Counted from the first letter of the stretch, positions 45,491 to 56,270 are shown. The stretch: 64,000 nt of DNA from Natronosporangium hydrolyticum (GCF_016925615.1 NZ_CP070499.1:1302001-1366000), one strand, 5' to 3'. Translations and numbers: made by a program. The notes: generated by a model from the sequence alone, not told the origin.

Positions 45491-46371
45491 TGGCGCCGGT
45501 CGCGGTGACCTGTCGCGGGGTCGTCTACATCTATCGCCTGGAGGGGTACGACGTAGTGGCCTTGTCCGGTGTGGACCTGGACATCGCCGCGGGGGCCGCG
45601 GTGGCGCTACTCGGCCCGTCCGGCTCCGGCAAGTCGACGCTGCTCGGGGTGCTCGCCGGGCTGTTGCCGCCGGCGGCTGGCCGGGTGGCCGTCGGCGGGC
45701 ACGACCTGGCGAAGGCTTCGATGGCGCAGCGGGCGCGGATGCGGGCGACCGATGTCGGGGTGTCGTTGCAGGGCGCCGACCGAAACCTCCTGCCGTACCT
45801 GACCGCGGAGCAGAATGTCCGGTTCGCGCAACAGGTGGCGGGCCGTCGGCGGGGCGGATCGCCACCGCGGGAGGTGTTGGCGCAGGTGGGCCTGGCCGAC
45901 CGCCGGTGGTCGAGCCAGCGGCCGGACCGGTTGGCGCCGGGGCAGCGGCAACGATTGGCGTTGGCGGTGGCGTTGGCGAATCAACCCGGGCTGCTGCTCG
46001 CGGACGAGCCCACCAGCCAGCTCGACCGGGCCGCCCGGGATGAGGTCATCGCGGTCCTAGCCGGACTCGCCGGCGCCGGGTGCACGGTGGCGGTAGTCAC
46101 CCACGACCCGGCGGTGGGGGCGGCGATGGGCCGGACCGTGACCATCCGGGATGGCCGGGTCGGTGCCGAGGGCCGGCTCGGCGAAGAGTACGCGGTGGTC
46201 GGTCGCGACGGCGCTCTCCACCTGCCAACGGCGGCGATGGCGCAGCTGCCACCGGGTTCGCTGCTGCAGGTGGTGCCGCAGCCGGACGGTGGGGTGCTGC
46301 TCCGGCCGGCAGCATCCGATGTCGACCCGGCGGCGGCGCAGCTGCCCGGCCCCGGCTCGGCGGCCGCCTAG
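45487..46371 (+). CDS. ABC transporter ATPase with noncanonical signature motif
   Basis: A 294-residue LolD/MacB-type nucleotide-binding subunit. Walker A is GPSGSGKST (43-51), Q-loop SLQGADRN, Walker B LLLADEPTSQLD, and switch VVTHDPA. The usual LSGGQ signature is replaced by LAPGQ (149-153), which may reduce ATP turnover. A C-terminal extension of about 70 residues (EEYAVVGRDGALHLPTAAMA) is reminiscent of a small antiparallel sensor domain. Coupled to the FtsX-type permease gene. Confidence 0.88.
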   Translation: MMAPVAVTCRGVVYIYRLEGYDVVALSGVDLDIAAGAAVALLGPSGSGKSTLLGVLAGLLPPAAGRVAVGGHDLAKASMAQRARMRATDVGVSLQGADRNLLPYLTAEQNVRFAQQVAGRRRGGSPPREVLAQVGLADRRWSSQRPDRLAPGQRQRLALAVALANQPGLLLADEPTSQLDRAARDEVIAVLAGLAGAGCTVAVVTHDPAVGAAMGRTVTIRDGRVGAEGRLGEEYAVVGRDGALHLPTAAMAQLPPGSLLQVVPQPDGGVLLRPAASDVDPAAAQLPGPGSAAA

Positions 46372-46473
46372 CTGCCCGGCGGGTCGGGTTGCCAGCGAGG
46401 GCTACGCTCGGGCCCACACGGCCCTGCGCACCGGCGATGGCGGCGCGGGGCGGCTCGGAGAGAGGACGATGCG

Positions 46474-47199
46474 ATGACTGACCCCACCCCGGACGGGCCC
46501 ACCAACCCCCAGTTGACCGCGTTGCCGCCGGAGGACGCGACCACCCTCGTCTCGCCGGTGAGCCAGTCACCTGGCGGCCTGCCGGTGGTGCCGCCGCCGC
46601 CCGGCTCGCCGGCGGCTACTTCGCCGGCCGAGCCGTTGGCGCCGACCATGACCGCTTCGTCGGCCGAGCCGTTGGCGCCGACCATGACCGCGCTGCCGCC
46701 GGAGCCACCCGGCCGGGTCTACGGCACGGGCGAGCGCCGGTACGACGGCGGTTCGGACGGTTCGGGTGGGCCCGCGAGCGGGCCAGCGGAGACCGGGCCA
46801 GCGGAGAGCGGGCTGGTGGCGAGCGGACCCGCCGGGGAGGAGCCGCCGGCCGGCCCGGCGGAGACCGCGCCGCCCCGCCCAGGTGGTGACCGAGGGAAGA
46901 CCACGATCGCCGAGGACGTCATCGAGCAGATCATCGACAAGATCGTCAATCTCACCGTGGTCGAGGTCGGCGGAGTTCGAGGGCTGCACTCAGACGAGGG
47001 CCAACCGGTAGCGGTGACGCTCGACGGCGACCAGGCGGAGATCTCGATCTCGGTCCGGGTGGCGTTCGGGTACGCCGTCCACGACCTGGTCGAGCAGCTG
47101 CGCAGCGGCGTGATCGAGCAGGTGGAGCGGTTGTTGGGACTCACTGTGACCGAAGTGAACGTCCTGGTGGCCGACGTCACCTTCGACGTTGAGGACTGA
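46474..47199 (+). CDS. Asp23/Gls24-family envelope stress protein
   Basis: A 241-residue protein. The N-terminal 130 residues are Pro/Ala/Ser-rich and disordered, with a near-identical tandem repeat of AEPLAPTMTA. The C-terminal domain (about 140-241) carries the Asp23 pattern TIAEDVIEQIIDKIVNLTVV then VAVTLDGDQAEISISVRVAF and VTEVNVLVADVTFD. Asp23 proteins sit at the membrane and help cell-wall homeostasis. Confidence 0.83.
   Translation: MTDPTPDGPTNPQLTALPPEDATTLVSPVSQSPGGLPVVPPPPGSPAATSPAEPLAPTMTASSAEPLAPTMTALPPEPPGRVYGTGERRYDGGSDGSGGPASGPAETGPAESGLVASGPAGEEPPAGPAETAPPRPGGDRGKTTIAEDVIEQIIDKIVNLTVVEVGGVRGLHSDEGQPVAVTLDGDQAEISISVRVAFGYAVHDLVEQLRSGVIEQVERLLGLTVTEVNVLVADVTFDVED
46625..46691 (+). 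repeat. 31-bp direct repeat in the Asp23 gene
   Basis: Two identical 31-base copies occupy 46625-46655 and 46661-46691, with a period of 36 bases (12 codons). They encode the duplicated AEPLAPTMTA segment. The frame is kept, so copy number may vary. Confidence 0.8.
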
Positions 47200-47304
47200 T
47201 CCTCCCTAACCTGCCCAACCCGGCCGATGGGGTGATCCGAGGCCGGTACGGCCCGCGTACCATCGTCTGCTGGCCTGCCCGCAGCGCACGGAGGCGAGGT
47301 GACC

Positions 47305-48687
47305 ATGGCCGGAGGGCACGACCACGACCGCGTCGGCATCATGCCCGCATCCCCCCAGGTCCGAAAGGTCCTGACCTGGGTGATGATTCCGTTGGTAGCG
47401 GCGACGGTGCTCGCGCTGGCGCTGCTGTGGCCACCGTCTCCGGAGCCCTCGGAGCCGGTCGGCGGCACCTACTACGACGGGCGGGTCACCGCCGTCGCCG
47501 AGGAGACCTGCCCGCCGGAGGCGGCGGAGTCCGGGCTTACGCGCTGCGGCGAGGCGACGGTGTTGCTGGCGGACGGTCCCGACCGCGGGCAGGAGGTCAC
47601 CACCCCGCTGCCGGATGGTCCGGGCGCGCCGGATGTGCGCGCCGGTGACCAGGTCGAGGTCGCGGTGGTCACCAACCCCGGCGACCCGACCGATCAGCAG
47701 TACGGGATCGCCGACCACAAGCGGGGTACCCCGTTGGTGCTGCTGGGGGCGCTCTTCGCGCTGGTGATCGTGGCGTTCGGGCTGCGACGCGGGCTCGCGT
47801 CGCTGGCCGGGCTGGCGGCGTGTTTCACACTGTTGCTCACCTTCGTGCTGCCGGCGATCATCAGTGGTCAGCCACCGCTGCTGGTGGCGGTGGTCGGCGC
47901 GGCCATGGTCATGTTCGTGATCATGTACCTGGTGCACGGGGTCAGCGTGCGCACCTCGGTCGCGGTGCTGGGGACCCTCGGCGCCTTGATCGTCACCGGT
48001 CTGCTCGGTTTCCTCGCCACCGCCGCGACCCATCTCACCGGCTTCGTCGGCAACGACGAGCTGACCCTGTTCCACCGCATCCCCGACCTCGACCTACGCG
48101 GGGTGCTGCTCGCCGGCATCATCATCGGCTCGCTGGGGGTGCTCGACGACGTCACCGTGAGCCAGTCGGCGACCGTCAGTGAGATCGCCCGCGCCGATCC
48201 CACGCTTACCAGGTGGCAGCTGTATAAGGCCGGTATCCGGGTCGGCCGGGCGCACATCGCGTCGGTGGTTAACACCCTCGTCCTCGCCTACGCCGGGGCC
48301 TCGTTGCCGTTGCTGCTGCTGATCGTGCTGAGCACCAGCGGCCAGGACATGGGCACCGTGCTCACCGCGCAGCCGATCGCCCAGGAGATCGTACGTAGCG
48401 TGGTGGCGACGATCGGCCTGGTGGCGGCGGTGCCGTTGACGACCTTGCTGGCGGCGGTGGTGTGCGGCTCCGCGCGGACGGCGGCCGGGGGAGTGGCCTC
48501 CGGTGGTCCGGAGCAGGTGCCGAGCCCGGCCGGCGGGGTGGCCAGCGGCCCTGAGCACGCCGCTGGGGCCCCCGCCGCGCTGTCGACCACGCCGTCACTC
48601 CCGCCGCCGTTGCCGCGCCGCCCACGCCACCGCCGGGTGGACGCCGGCGAGGCGCTCGCTCCCGAGCATCGCTCCGACCCCTGGTAA
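47305..48687 (+). CDS. YibE/F-family integral membrane protein
   Basis: A 460-residue protein. An N-terminal helix (about 28-45), a soluble extracytoplasmic domain (about 50-140) and roughly seven further helices match YibE/F. The motif GSLGVLDDVTVSQSATVSEI and NTLVLAYAGASLPLLLL are the conserved core. The last 70 residues are Pro/Ser/Ala-rich and cytoplasmic. ATG 47305 has a GGAGG 10 bases upstream; GTG 47299 is the alternative. Function unknown in the family. Confidence 0.85.
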   Translation: MAGGHDHDRVGIMPASPQVRKVLTWVMIPLVAATVLALALLWPPSPEPSEPVGGTYYDGRVTAVAEETCPPEAAESGLTRCGEATVLLADGPDRGQEVTTPLPDGPGAPDVRAGDQVEVAVVTNPGDPTDQQYGIADHKRGTPLVLLGALFALVIVAFGLRRGLASLAGLAACFTLLLTFVLPAIISGQPPLLVAVVGAAMVMFVIMYLVHGVSVRTSVAVLGTLGALIVTGLLGFLATAATHLTGFVGNDELTLFHRIPDLDLRGVLLAGIIIGSLGVLDDVTVSQSATVSEIARADPTLTRWQLYKAGIRVGRAHIASVVNTLVLAYAGASLPLLLLIVLSTSGQDMGTVLTAQPIAQEIVRSVVATIGLVAAVPLTTLLAAVVCGSARTAAGGVASGGPEQVPSPAGGVASGPEHAAGAPAALSTTPSLPPPLPRRPRHRRVDAGEALAPEHRSDPW

Positions 48688-48707
48688 CGGAGGTTGGCTA
48701 CGGTTCG

Positions 48708-48723
48708 CTTAGCGCTCGTTCAG
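48708..48723 (+). promoter_or_regulatory. Second copy of the acyl-CoA metabolism operator-like motif
   Basis: CTTAGCGCTCGTTCAG matches the motif between epimerase and thiolase genes at 12 of 16 positions, including the whole TCGTTCAG half. It lies 52 bases upstream of the mutase start, next to a TATCAT box (48732-48737) that could be a minus-10 element. Common control of the methylmalonyl/isobutyryl-CoA genes is inferred. Confidence 0.42.
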
Positions 48724-48775
48724 GCGGCGGCTATCATCGGGCTGGGGTAGACATCGAAGTCTGGAGGAGACGCCC

Positions 48776-50464
<1,689 letters not shown>

Positions 50465-50516
50465 CCGATGGTGCAGGGGACGCGTCCCGGATGCGGTGGA
50501 CGTTCGCGGTCCAGGG

Positions 50517-50729
50517 TTAGCCGAGGCGCTGCCAACTGACCGGGTTACGATAGTGGCTGACCGGGCCTAGTCGCCGCCAGCGCGGACCGGACCGGCCTCG
50601 ACGAGGCTCGGCCCGACCGGCGTCGGCGGCTGCGACTCGGCTGGCCACGATCACCGCGAGGACCGAGGTCAACGCAGCGAGTTCATCCGGGGTGGGGTCA
50701 CCACGGAGGATCCGGTACCAGTGTGCCAT
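50517..50729 (-). CDS. Acyl-CoA carboxylase epsilon subunit
   Basis: A 70-residue protein matching the small actinobacterial carboxylase epsilon subunit: ILRGDPTPDELAALTSVLAV, an Arg-rich loop, and a terminal NPVSWQRLG resembling the common Trp-containing tail. Epsilon stabilises and activates the alpha-beta carboxylase complex. It lies 43 bases downstream of the beta subunit gene and ends the minus-strand operon. It converges on the mutase gene. Confidence 0.82.
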   Translation of the reverse strand: MAHWYRILRGDPTPDELAALTSVLAVIVASRVAAADAGRAEPRRGRSGPRWRRLGPVSHYRNPVSWQRLG

Positions 50730-50772
50730 CCATACCTCCCGACATGACGGGGATCTGACGAGTATGTGCGGA

Positions 50773-52314
50773 TCATTGCGGTGGGTTTCCGTGCTTGCGG
50801 GCCGGTAGGTCGGCGTGTTTGGTCTGTAGCGTCTGAAGCGACCGGATCAACACTGCGCGGGTGTCGGCGGGGTGGATGACATCGTCGACAAGTCCTCGCT
50901 CCGCGGCGTAGTAAGGGTGCATGAGCTCGTCACGGTACTGCTGGACGAGGTCGGTTCGAGTCGCTCCCGGATCCTCAGAATCGGCGATCTGTCGTCGGAA
51001 GATGACGTTCGCGGCGCCCTCCGCGCCCATCACCGCGATCTCGTTGTTGGGCCAGGCGTACGAGAGGTCCGCCCCCACGCTTCGTGAGTCCATCACGATG
51101 TACGCGCCGCCGTACGCCTTCCGTAGCACCACCGAGATCCGCGGCACCGTGGCGTTGCAGTACGCGTATAGCAGCTTCGCGCCGTGCCGGACGATGCCAC
51201 CGTGTTCCTGTGCCAGCCCCGGGAGGAAGCCCGGGACATCGAGGAGAGTCACCAGTGGAATGTTGAACGCGTCGCAGAATTGCACGAACCGCGCCGCCTT
51301 CTCGCTGGCGTGAATGTCGAGCGCGCCGGCTGACGACTGCGGCTGGTTCGCGACGAACCCGACTACCTGGCCATCGAGCCGGGCGAGGGCGACTACGACG
51401 TTGGTCGCCCATCCTTCGTGTACCTCAAGGTACTGGCCGTCGTCGCTGACCTCCTCGATGACCGCCCGCATGTCGTACGGGCGGGCGCCGTCGGTCGGCA
51501 CGAGGTCCACCAACCCGTCGCACCGACGCTCGGGGGAGTCGTCGGTCAGTCCGGTCGGGGCCGTCTCGTGGTTGTTCGACGGCAGCATCGACAGCAGGAA
51601 GCGAACGTCCTCCAGGCAGGCCTCTTCGTGGTCGTGGACGAAGTGGGCGACACCGGAGACCGAGGCGTGTACGTCGGCTCCGCCGAGTTCGTCCTGGCTG
51701 ACCTGCGCACCGGTTACCGCGGTGACCACCTCCGGCCCGGTGATGAACATCTGCGCGGTGTCCCGCACCATGAACACGAAGTCGGTCAACGCCGGGGAGT
51801 ACGCCGCACCGCCCGCGCAAGGGCCGAGGACGACGCTGATCTGCGGTATCACGCCAGAGGCCCGAGTGTTGCGCCGGAAGATCCCGCCGTACCCCGCGAG
51901 CGCGACGACACCTTCCTGAATGCGGGCGCCTGCCCCGTCGTTCAACGAGACCAGCGGAGCGCCGGTGGCGATGGCCATGTCCATGATCCGGTGGATCTTC
52001 TCGGCGTGCGCCTCGCCGAGCGCGCCGCCGAAGATCCGGAAGTCGTGTGCGTAGACGAAGACTGTCCGTCCGTAGACCGTGCCCCAGCCCGTGACCACGC
52101 CGTCGGTGTGGGGCCGGCGAGCCTGCAGCCCGAACCCACTCGCCCGGTGCCGACGCAGCGGCTCGGTCTCCTGAAAGGAATCCTTGTCTAGCAGCAGCGC
52201 GATCCGCTCCCGGGCGGTGAGCTTGCCTTTGGCATGCTGGCGCTCGGTCGCCCCCGGGTCCGGCCCGGCCAGGATCGCCGCCTTCAGCCGCGTCAACTCG
52301 GTGACTCGGTCCAC
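50773..52314 (-). CDS. Acyl-CoA carboxylase beta (carboxyltransferase) subunit, acetyl-CoA type
   Basis: A 513-residue carboxyltransferase. GAGARIQEGVVALAGYG forms the acyl-CoA oxyanion region, GPCAGGAAYSPALTDF the N-terminal core, and RKAYGGAYIVMDSRSVGADL the C-terminal core. Ile406 in GGAYIVMD matches the position (422 in Streptomyces PccB/AccB) where Asp gives propionyl-CoA specificity and Ile allows acetyl-CoA. This points to malonyl-CoA supply for the polyketide synthase. The alpha subunit is 8 kb upstream in the same cluster. Confidence 0.92.
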   Translation of the reverse strand: MDRVTELTRLKAAILAGPDPGATERQHAKGKLTARERIALLLDKDSFQETEPLRRHRASGFGLQARRPHTDGVVTGWGTVYGRTVFVYAHDFRIFGGALGEAHAEKIHRIMDMAIATGAPLVSLNDGAGARIQEGVVALAGYGGIFRRNTRASGVIPQISVVLGPCAGGAAYSPALTDFVFMVRDTAQMFITGPEVVTAVTGAQVSQDELGGADVHASVSGVAHFVHDHEEACLEDVRFLLSMLPSNNHETAPTGLTDDSPERRCDGLVDLVPTDGARPYDMRAVIEEVSDDGQYLEVHEGWATNVVVALARLDGQVVGFVANQPQSSAGALDIHASEKAARFVQFCDAFNIPLVTLLDVPGFLPGLAQEHGGIVRHGAKLLYAYCNATVPRISVVLRKAYGGAYIVMDSRSVGADLSYAWPNNEIAVMGAEGAANVIFRRQIADSEDPGATRTDLVQQYRDELMHPYYAAERGLVDDVIHPADTRAVLIRSLQTLQTKHADLPARKHGNPPQ

Positions 52315-52413
52315 GTCTCAATCCTCTCCGTCGCGATTGGTTGCTCCGCGAATCCGGTGGCTCGCAGGTGGTAGCACCCGCGGTTCAGCTCCGTGACGTC
52401 CGCCCGAACGAGC

Positions 52414-53880
52414 TCAGGCGCGGACCTCCTGGGGAGGGCCAAACCACCGTTGCAGCGCGATCTCCAGCTGTTTCGGGTCGTGGCCCGCCCAGGCGACGTA
52501 CCCGTCCGGACGGATCAGCGCAGTGTCTGCGCCGAGCGTGGCGGTGGTGACCTCGCGGGCGGTGGCGACGGTTACCCGATCCGCCCAGGGCGCAGCGATC
52601 GCGCGGGCACCGACATCGTCGGCGAGGTCGAGCAGGACACCACGGCCGGAGTGGAGCAGTCGGGCAGTGTCGGTCTCACCGTCGGCGGTACGCAGGCGCC
52701 GTGGTGGGATCCGCCGGCCCAGCAACGGGTGGTCACCAGGGCCTACGTCGTAGCGGATGTCCAGGCCGCTGACCAGCCCGGCGAGGTATCGTTTGTTGTC
52801 GTCGTCCTCGAGTAGTTCGGTGAGCAGTTCGCGCAGCGGGTCCGCCTCCTCACCGCCGAGAAAGATCATGCCCTGGGCGCGAGTGTTCATCAGCAGCCTG
52901 GCCCCGGCGGGGTGCCGTTCGTCGTGGTAGGTGTCGAGCAGGTTCGCCGGTGCCCAGCCGGCAACGGTGGCGGCGAGCTTCCAACCGAGGTTCGCCGCGT
53001 CGAGCACTCCGGTGCTGAGTCCTTGACCGCCGGCCGGCAGGTGGATGTGCGCCGCGTCACCGGCGAGCAGGATCCGGCCTCGGCGGTACTCGGTCGCCTG
53101 CCGGGTCGCGTCGGTAAACGAGCTGACCCAGCTCGCTGATCCATGGTGGATCGACTCGCCGGTGATCCGCTGCCAGGCGTCCGCGACCTCAGCGAAGCTG
53201 GTGTCCCGCGCCCGGTCGGTAGCCGGGGTGCCGTGTTCGCAGACGATGATCCGAGTCACGCCCTCGCCGAGCGGCGCCGCCATCACCATGCCGTTAGGCA
53301 ACCGGTCGCCGAGGAACCGGGACTCGATCTCGCAGCCGGTCACATCGGCCAGGTACATGCCACGGGTTGCGGCCGTACCAGGGAAGTCGATGCCGGCCAA
53401 TCGCCGGACGGCGCTGTGCCCGCCGTCGCAACCCACCAGGTACGACGCGGCGAGCTCCTGCTCACCGTCGGGGGTTCGGAAACCGGCCCGTACCTCGGAA
53501 CCGGATTCGGCGAAGGTCACCAGCTCCCAGCTACGGCGGACCTGGGCGCCGAGCCCGGTAGCCCACTCCTCCAGCACTGCCTCGGTCTGCGACTGCGGAA
53601 TTCCGCGCGCGCCGAAGTGGCAGTCCGCCAGCACTGTGTAGTCGAATTGGACACCCCCGAAGTGACCGACCGGGCTGGTCTCCAGTGCCCCGAACCGCGG
53701 CAGGATGCCCCGCTGATCGAAGGTCTCCAGGGTCCGGGCGGTGAAACCCAGTCCCCGGGACTGCCCGGTCGGTGCGGGGAGCTGGTCGGCGATGACGACC
53801 CGGCAACCGGCGAGGCTAAGCTCTCCAGCAAGGGTCAAGCCGGTGGGGCCGGCGCCAACGATGATGACGTCAGTACTCAC
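52414..53880 (-). CDS. FAD-dependent aromatic polyketide hydroxylase (PgaE/JadH/UrdE-like) 1
   Basis: A 488-residue group A flavoprotein monooxygenase. The GAGPTGLTLAGELSLAG FAD loop, the DG-type motif YLVGCDGGHSAVRRLAGIDF, and GRILLAGDAAHIHLPAGGQG (pyrophosphate binding) are present; the C-terminal 100 residues form the thioredoxin-like domain usual in these enzymes. It hydroxylates an aromatic polyketide with NADPH and O2. No fused reductase domain as in PgaM. Coupled to the second hydroxylase by a 4-base overlap. Confidence 0.9.
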   Translation of the reverse strand: MSTDVIIVGAGPTGLTLAGELSLAGCRVVIADQLPAPTGQSRGLGFTARTLETFDQRGILPRFGALETSPVGHFGGVQFDYTVLADCHFGARGIPQSQTEAVLEEWATGLGAQVRRSWELVTFAESGSEVRAGFRTPDGEQELAASYLVGCDGGHSAVRRLAGIDFPGTAATRGMYLADVTGCEIESRFLGDRLPNGMVMAAPLGEGVTRIIVCEHGTPATDRARDTSFAEVADAWQRITGESIHHGSASWVSSFTDATRQATEYRRGRILLAGDAAHIHLPAGGQGLSTGVLDAANLGWKLAATVAGWAPANLLDTYHDERHPAGARLLMNTRAQGMIFLGGEEADPLRELLTELLEDDDNKRYLAGLVSGLDIRYDVGPGDHPLLGRRIPPRRLRTADGETDTARLLHSGRGVLLDLADDVGARAIAAPWADRVTVATAREVTTATLGADTALIRPDGYVAWAGHDPKQLEIALQRWFGPPQEVRA

Positions 53881-55316
53881 GAGATCTCCTTAACGGGGCG
53901 AGAGTGTGCTCGGCTGTGGCTGGGAGGGCCGAACCATCGGTATAGGGCGGTATGGGCCGCCTCGGCCGACGTGCCGGCCCAGGCGACGTGGCCATCCGGG
54001 CGCACCAGGATCGCGGCCGCGTCGACCGGCGCAGTGGGCGGTGGCGCGACCGTGACCTGTTCCCGCCACGGCGCCGCCGCGGTCGCGGCGGGGCTCCCCG
54101 GTACGGCGAGCAGTAGCCCGCGACCGTCCGGCTGCGCCAGCTCGGCCAGGTAGTCGCCGACGGTGTAATGCTCGTCAGCGCTGGGGCGGTATCGGATGTC
54201 GAGACCGCTGACCATTCCGGCGAGGCGGCGCCGGGTGGCGTCGATCGTGACCAGTTCGGCGAACAGCGACCGGACCGGTTCCACCGAACGGTCGCCGAGC
54301 AGGAGCGTGGCTTGGGCGCGAATGTTGGTCAACGTCCGCCGCCCTACCGGATGCCGTTCCGCGTGGTAGGTGTCGAGTAACCCGGCTGGTGCTCCGCGCC
54401 GGACCCGTGCCGCCAGTTTCCACCCCAGGTTGACCGCGTCCTGCAGGCCCAGGTTCAGGGCCTGGCCGCCGATCGGCAACTGGACGTGGGCGGCGTCACC
54501 GGCGAACAGCACCCGGCCGTGTCGGTACTGGGACAGCTGTCGGTGAGCGTCGTCGAACGCGTTCACCCACACCGGTTCGCCGCCACCGATCTCCTCGCCG
54601 GTCACCCGCCGCCAAGCCGCGACGACTTCGGTGAACTCGGGCGGGGCCGGCCGCCGCTCGGCGACGTCACGGCCGTGCTCGTAGACCATCACCCGGGTGG
54701 TCCCCTCCGAGATACGGGCGGCCACGGCTAACCCGCGGTCGTGTCGCTCGAACCGCCGGTTCGGAATCGCCACTCCCCGCACGTCGGCGCGCAGTAGCTC
54801 GCGGGTGGCTGGCCAGCCGGGGAAATCCGCTCCGATGAGCCGGCGGACCGTGCTCTCGTGGCCATCGCACCCGACCAGATACGCGGTGCGCAGCCGGGCT
54901 ACCCCGTCCGGGGTGTCCGCCTCGACCGTCACCCCCGCGCCGTCGTCGTGCACCGCCCGGACCGTCCAGCCTCGATACAGCTCCGCGCCGAGCCCGAGCG
55001 CCCAGTCACCCAGTACCTCCTCGGTGAGGGTCTGCGGAACCTTCCACTGACCGGCGAACCGGCTGGGGAGCGTGAGATCCATCGGGATGCCCGCGAAGTG
55101 TCCCCGCGGTATGTGCGGGGCGGGCCCGAGCCTCTCCCACAGGCCGCGGCTCGCCAACACCTCGGCGGTTCGGGCGTGCAGCGTCGAAGCACGGGACTCG
55201 ACGGTCGGCTCGACCAGCCGCTCCAGCACGGCCACGGTAGCGCCCCCCAGCCGCAGCTCGCCCGCGAGTAACAACCCGACCGGACCGGCTCCCACGACGA
55301 CGACTTGGACGTCCAC
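53877..55316 (-). CDS. FAD-dependent aromatic polyketide hydroxylase 2
   Basis: A 479-residue paralogue of the downstream hydroxylase. FAD motifs are GAGPVGLLLAGELRLGG, YLVGCDGHESTVRRLIGADF and GRVLFAGDAAHVQLPIGGQA. It shares the C-terminal WAGTSAEAAHTALYRWFGPP ending with its neighbour, pointing to tandem duplication and divergence. In angucycline clusters the two oxygenases hydroxylate different ring positions (C12 and C12b) or open a ring. It follows the aromatase gene after nine bases. Confidence 0.9.
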   Translation of the reverse strand: MDVQVVVVGAGPVGLLLAGELRLGGATVAVLERLVEPTVESRASTLHARTAEVLASRGLWERLGPAPHIPRGHFAGIPMDLTLPSRFAGQWKVPQTLTEEVLGDWALGLGAELYRGWTVRAVHDDGAGVTVEADTPDGVARLRTAYLVGCDGHESTVRRLIGADFPGWPATRELLRADVRGVAIPNRRFERHDRGLAVAARISEGTTRVMVYEHGRDVAERRPAPPEFTEVVAAWRRVTGEEIGGGEPVWVNAFDDAHRQLSQYRHGRVLFAGDAAHVQLPIGGQALNLGLQDAVNLGWKLAARVRRGAPAGLLDTYHAERHPVGRRTLTNIRAQATLLLGDRSVEPVRSLFAELVTIDATRRRLAGMVSGLDIRYRPSADEHYTVGDYLAELAQPDGRGLLLAVPGSPAATAAAPWREQVTVAPPPTAPVDAAAILVRPDGHVAWAGTSAEAAHTALYRWFGPPSHSRAHSRPVKEIS

Positions 55317-55325
55317 GCCGGCTCC

Positions 55326-56270
55326 TTAGCGATGCTGTTCAGCGTACGTGCGGGCGTGCTCGAGCGTGGCGAGGCTGTTGCTGCTCAACGCGTTGCGTAC
55401 GTAGCTGCGGGCCTGCGCCACGTCGGCGTCCGGTCCGAGTACGTGGGCTATGTTGGTGGGGTTGAGCACCACGGTGTGCTGGGATGAGGCGGCGACCCCG
55501 GACCCGTTTTCGGTGAACGTCCAGATGCCAGTGTGGACGGCCAGCAGCGCCGGCAGGGTTACCTGCTTGTAGGCGATCCGCTGATGCGGGAAGGTCACTC
55601 GGTATGACTTCGTGAGGTGGGTGGAGCCATTCTTCGCCCGGGTGGTCATCTCCAGGGTCTGCACCCCGGGTTGCTCCTCTGCGAGCGTCACCGCGGCGAC
55701 GTGCGGCAATCGCTCAGTCCATCGCTCGGCCTGGTTGATGAAGTCGAAGACGTCCTTTACGGAGCCGTCGACCTGGACTGTGTCGGTGAAGGCGAAGGTC
55801 AATTCGGCGGTCTCCTCGGCGGTCTCGGCGATACTCTTGAGGGCGACCAACTCGGCCTGTGAGTTCCGGTCGACCGCTTCGTCGATCCACGCGAGGTCGG
55901 TCGGCTCATCGTTGACCGCCCGGTAGTCGTGGAGTAGCCGAACCCTGGTCTCGTCGGGCGTGAGGGCTTCGAAATACCAGGCACCGCCCATAGCGGCGAC
56001 CGGGTGCGCCGAAACCTCCTGTCGGAAGGTGATCCGCAGGCTCGTCGGGTCCAACTCCCGGCGGGAGGTCCAGGTCTTCGCCTGGCCGTTGGCGAGCGCC
56101 CAGATACGGATCCGCTCACTGCGGTCGCTGCGTTCGATATGATCCACGAAGATCGTAGGTGGAAAGAGTTGTGGCCAGTTCTCTACCTCGGCGATCAAGC
56201 GGTAGACCTTACTGGCCGGCGCGGCGATGACGATCTCGTGCTCAACCTCGCGGTGAGGTGACGTGGACAT
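55326..56270 (-). CDS. Didomain aromatase/cyclase of type II polyketide synthesis
   Basis: A 314-residue protein of two SRPBCC (START-like) domains: HEIVIAAPASKVYRLIAEVE starts the first and FAFTDTVQVDGSVKDVFDFI starts the second at about residue 160. Didomain aromatase/cyclases act on C9-reduced polyketides and form the first aromatic ring by dehydration. The neighbouring C9 ketoreductase agrees with this. Length matches the ActVII/JadD/UrdL group. Confidence 0.92.
   Translation of the reverse strand: MSTSPHREVEHEIVIAAPASKVYRLIAEVENWPQLFPPTIFVDHIERSDRSERIRIWALANGQAKTWTSRRELDPTSLRITFRQEVSAHPVAAMGGAWYFEALTPDETRVRLLHDYRAVNDEPTDLAWIDEAVDRNSQAELVALKSIAETAEETAELTFAFTDTVQVDGSVKDVFDFINQAERWTERLPHVAAVTLAEEQPGVQTLEMTTRAKNGSTHLTKSYRVTFPHQRIAYKQVTLPALLAVHTGIWTFTENGSGVAASSQHTVVLNPTNIAHVLGPDADVAQARSYVRNALSSNSLATLEHARTYAEQHR

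Noticed and set aside
43994-45865. 623-codon minus-strand frame over the ABC exporter genes
   Set aside because: Extremely Arg/Pro-rich shadow frame covering two coupled plus-strand genes.
50477-50488. GGGACGCGTCCC palindrome between the convergent mutase and carboxylase epsilon genes
   Set aside because: Six-base arms without loop cannot form a terminator hairpin; such palindromes are expected by chance at this GC content.
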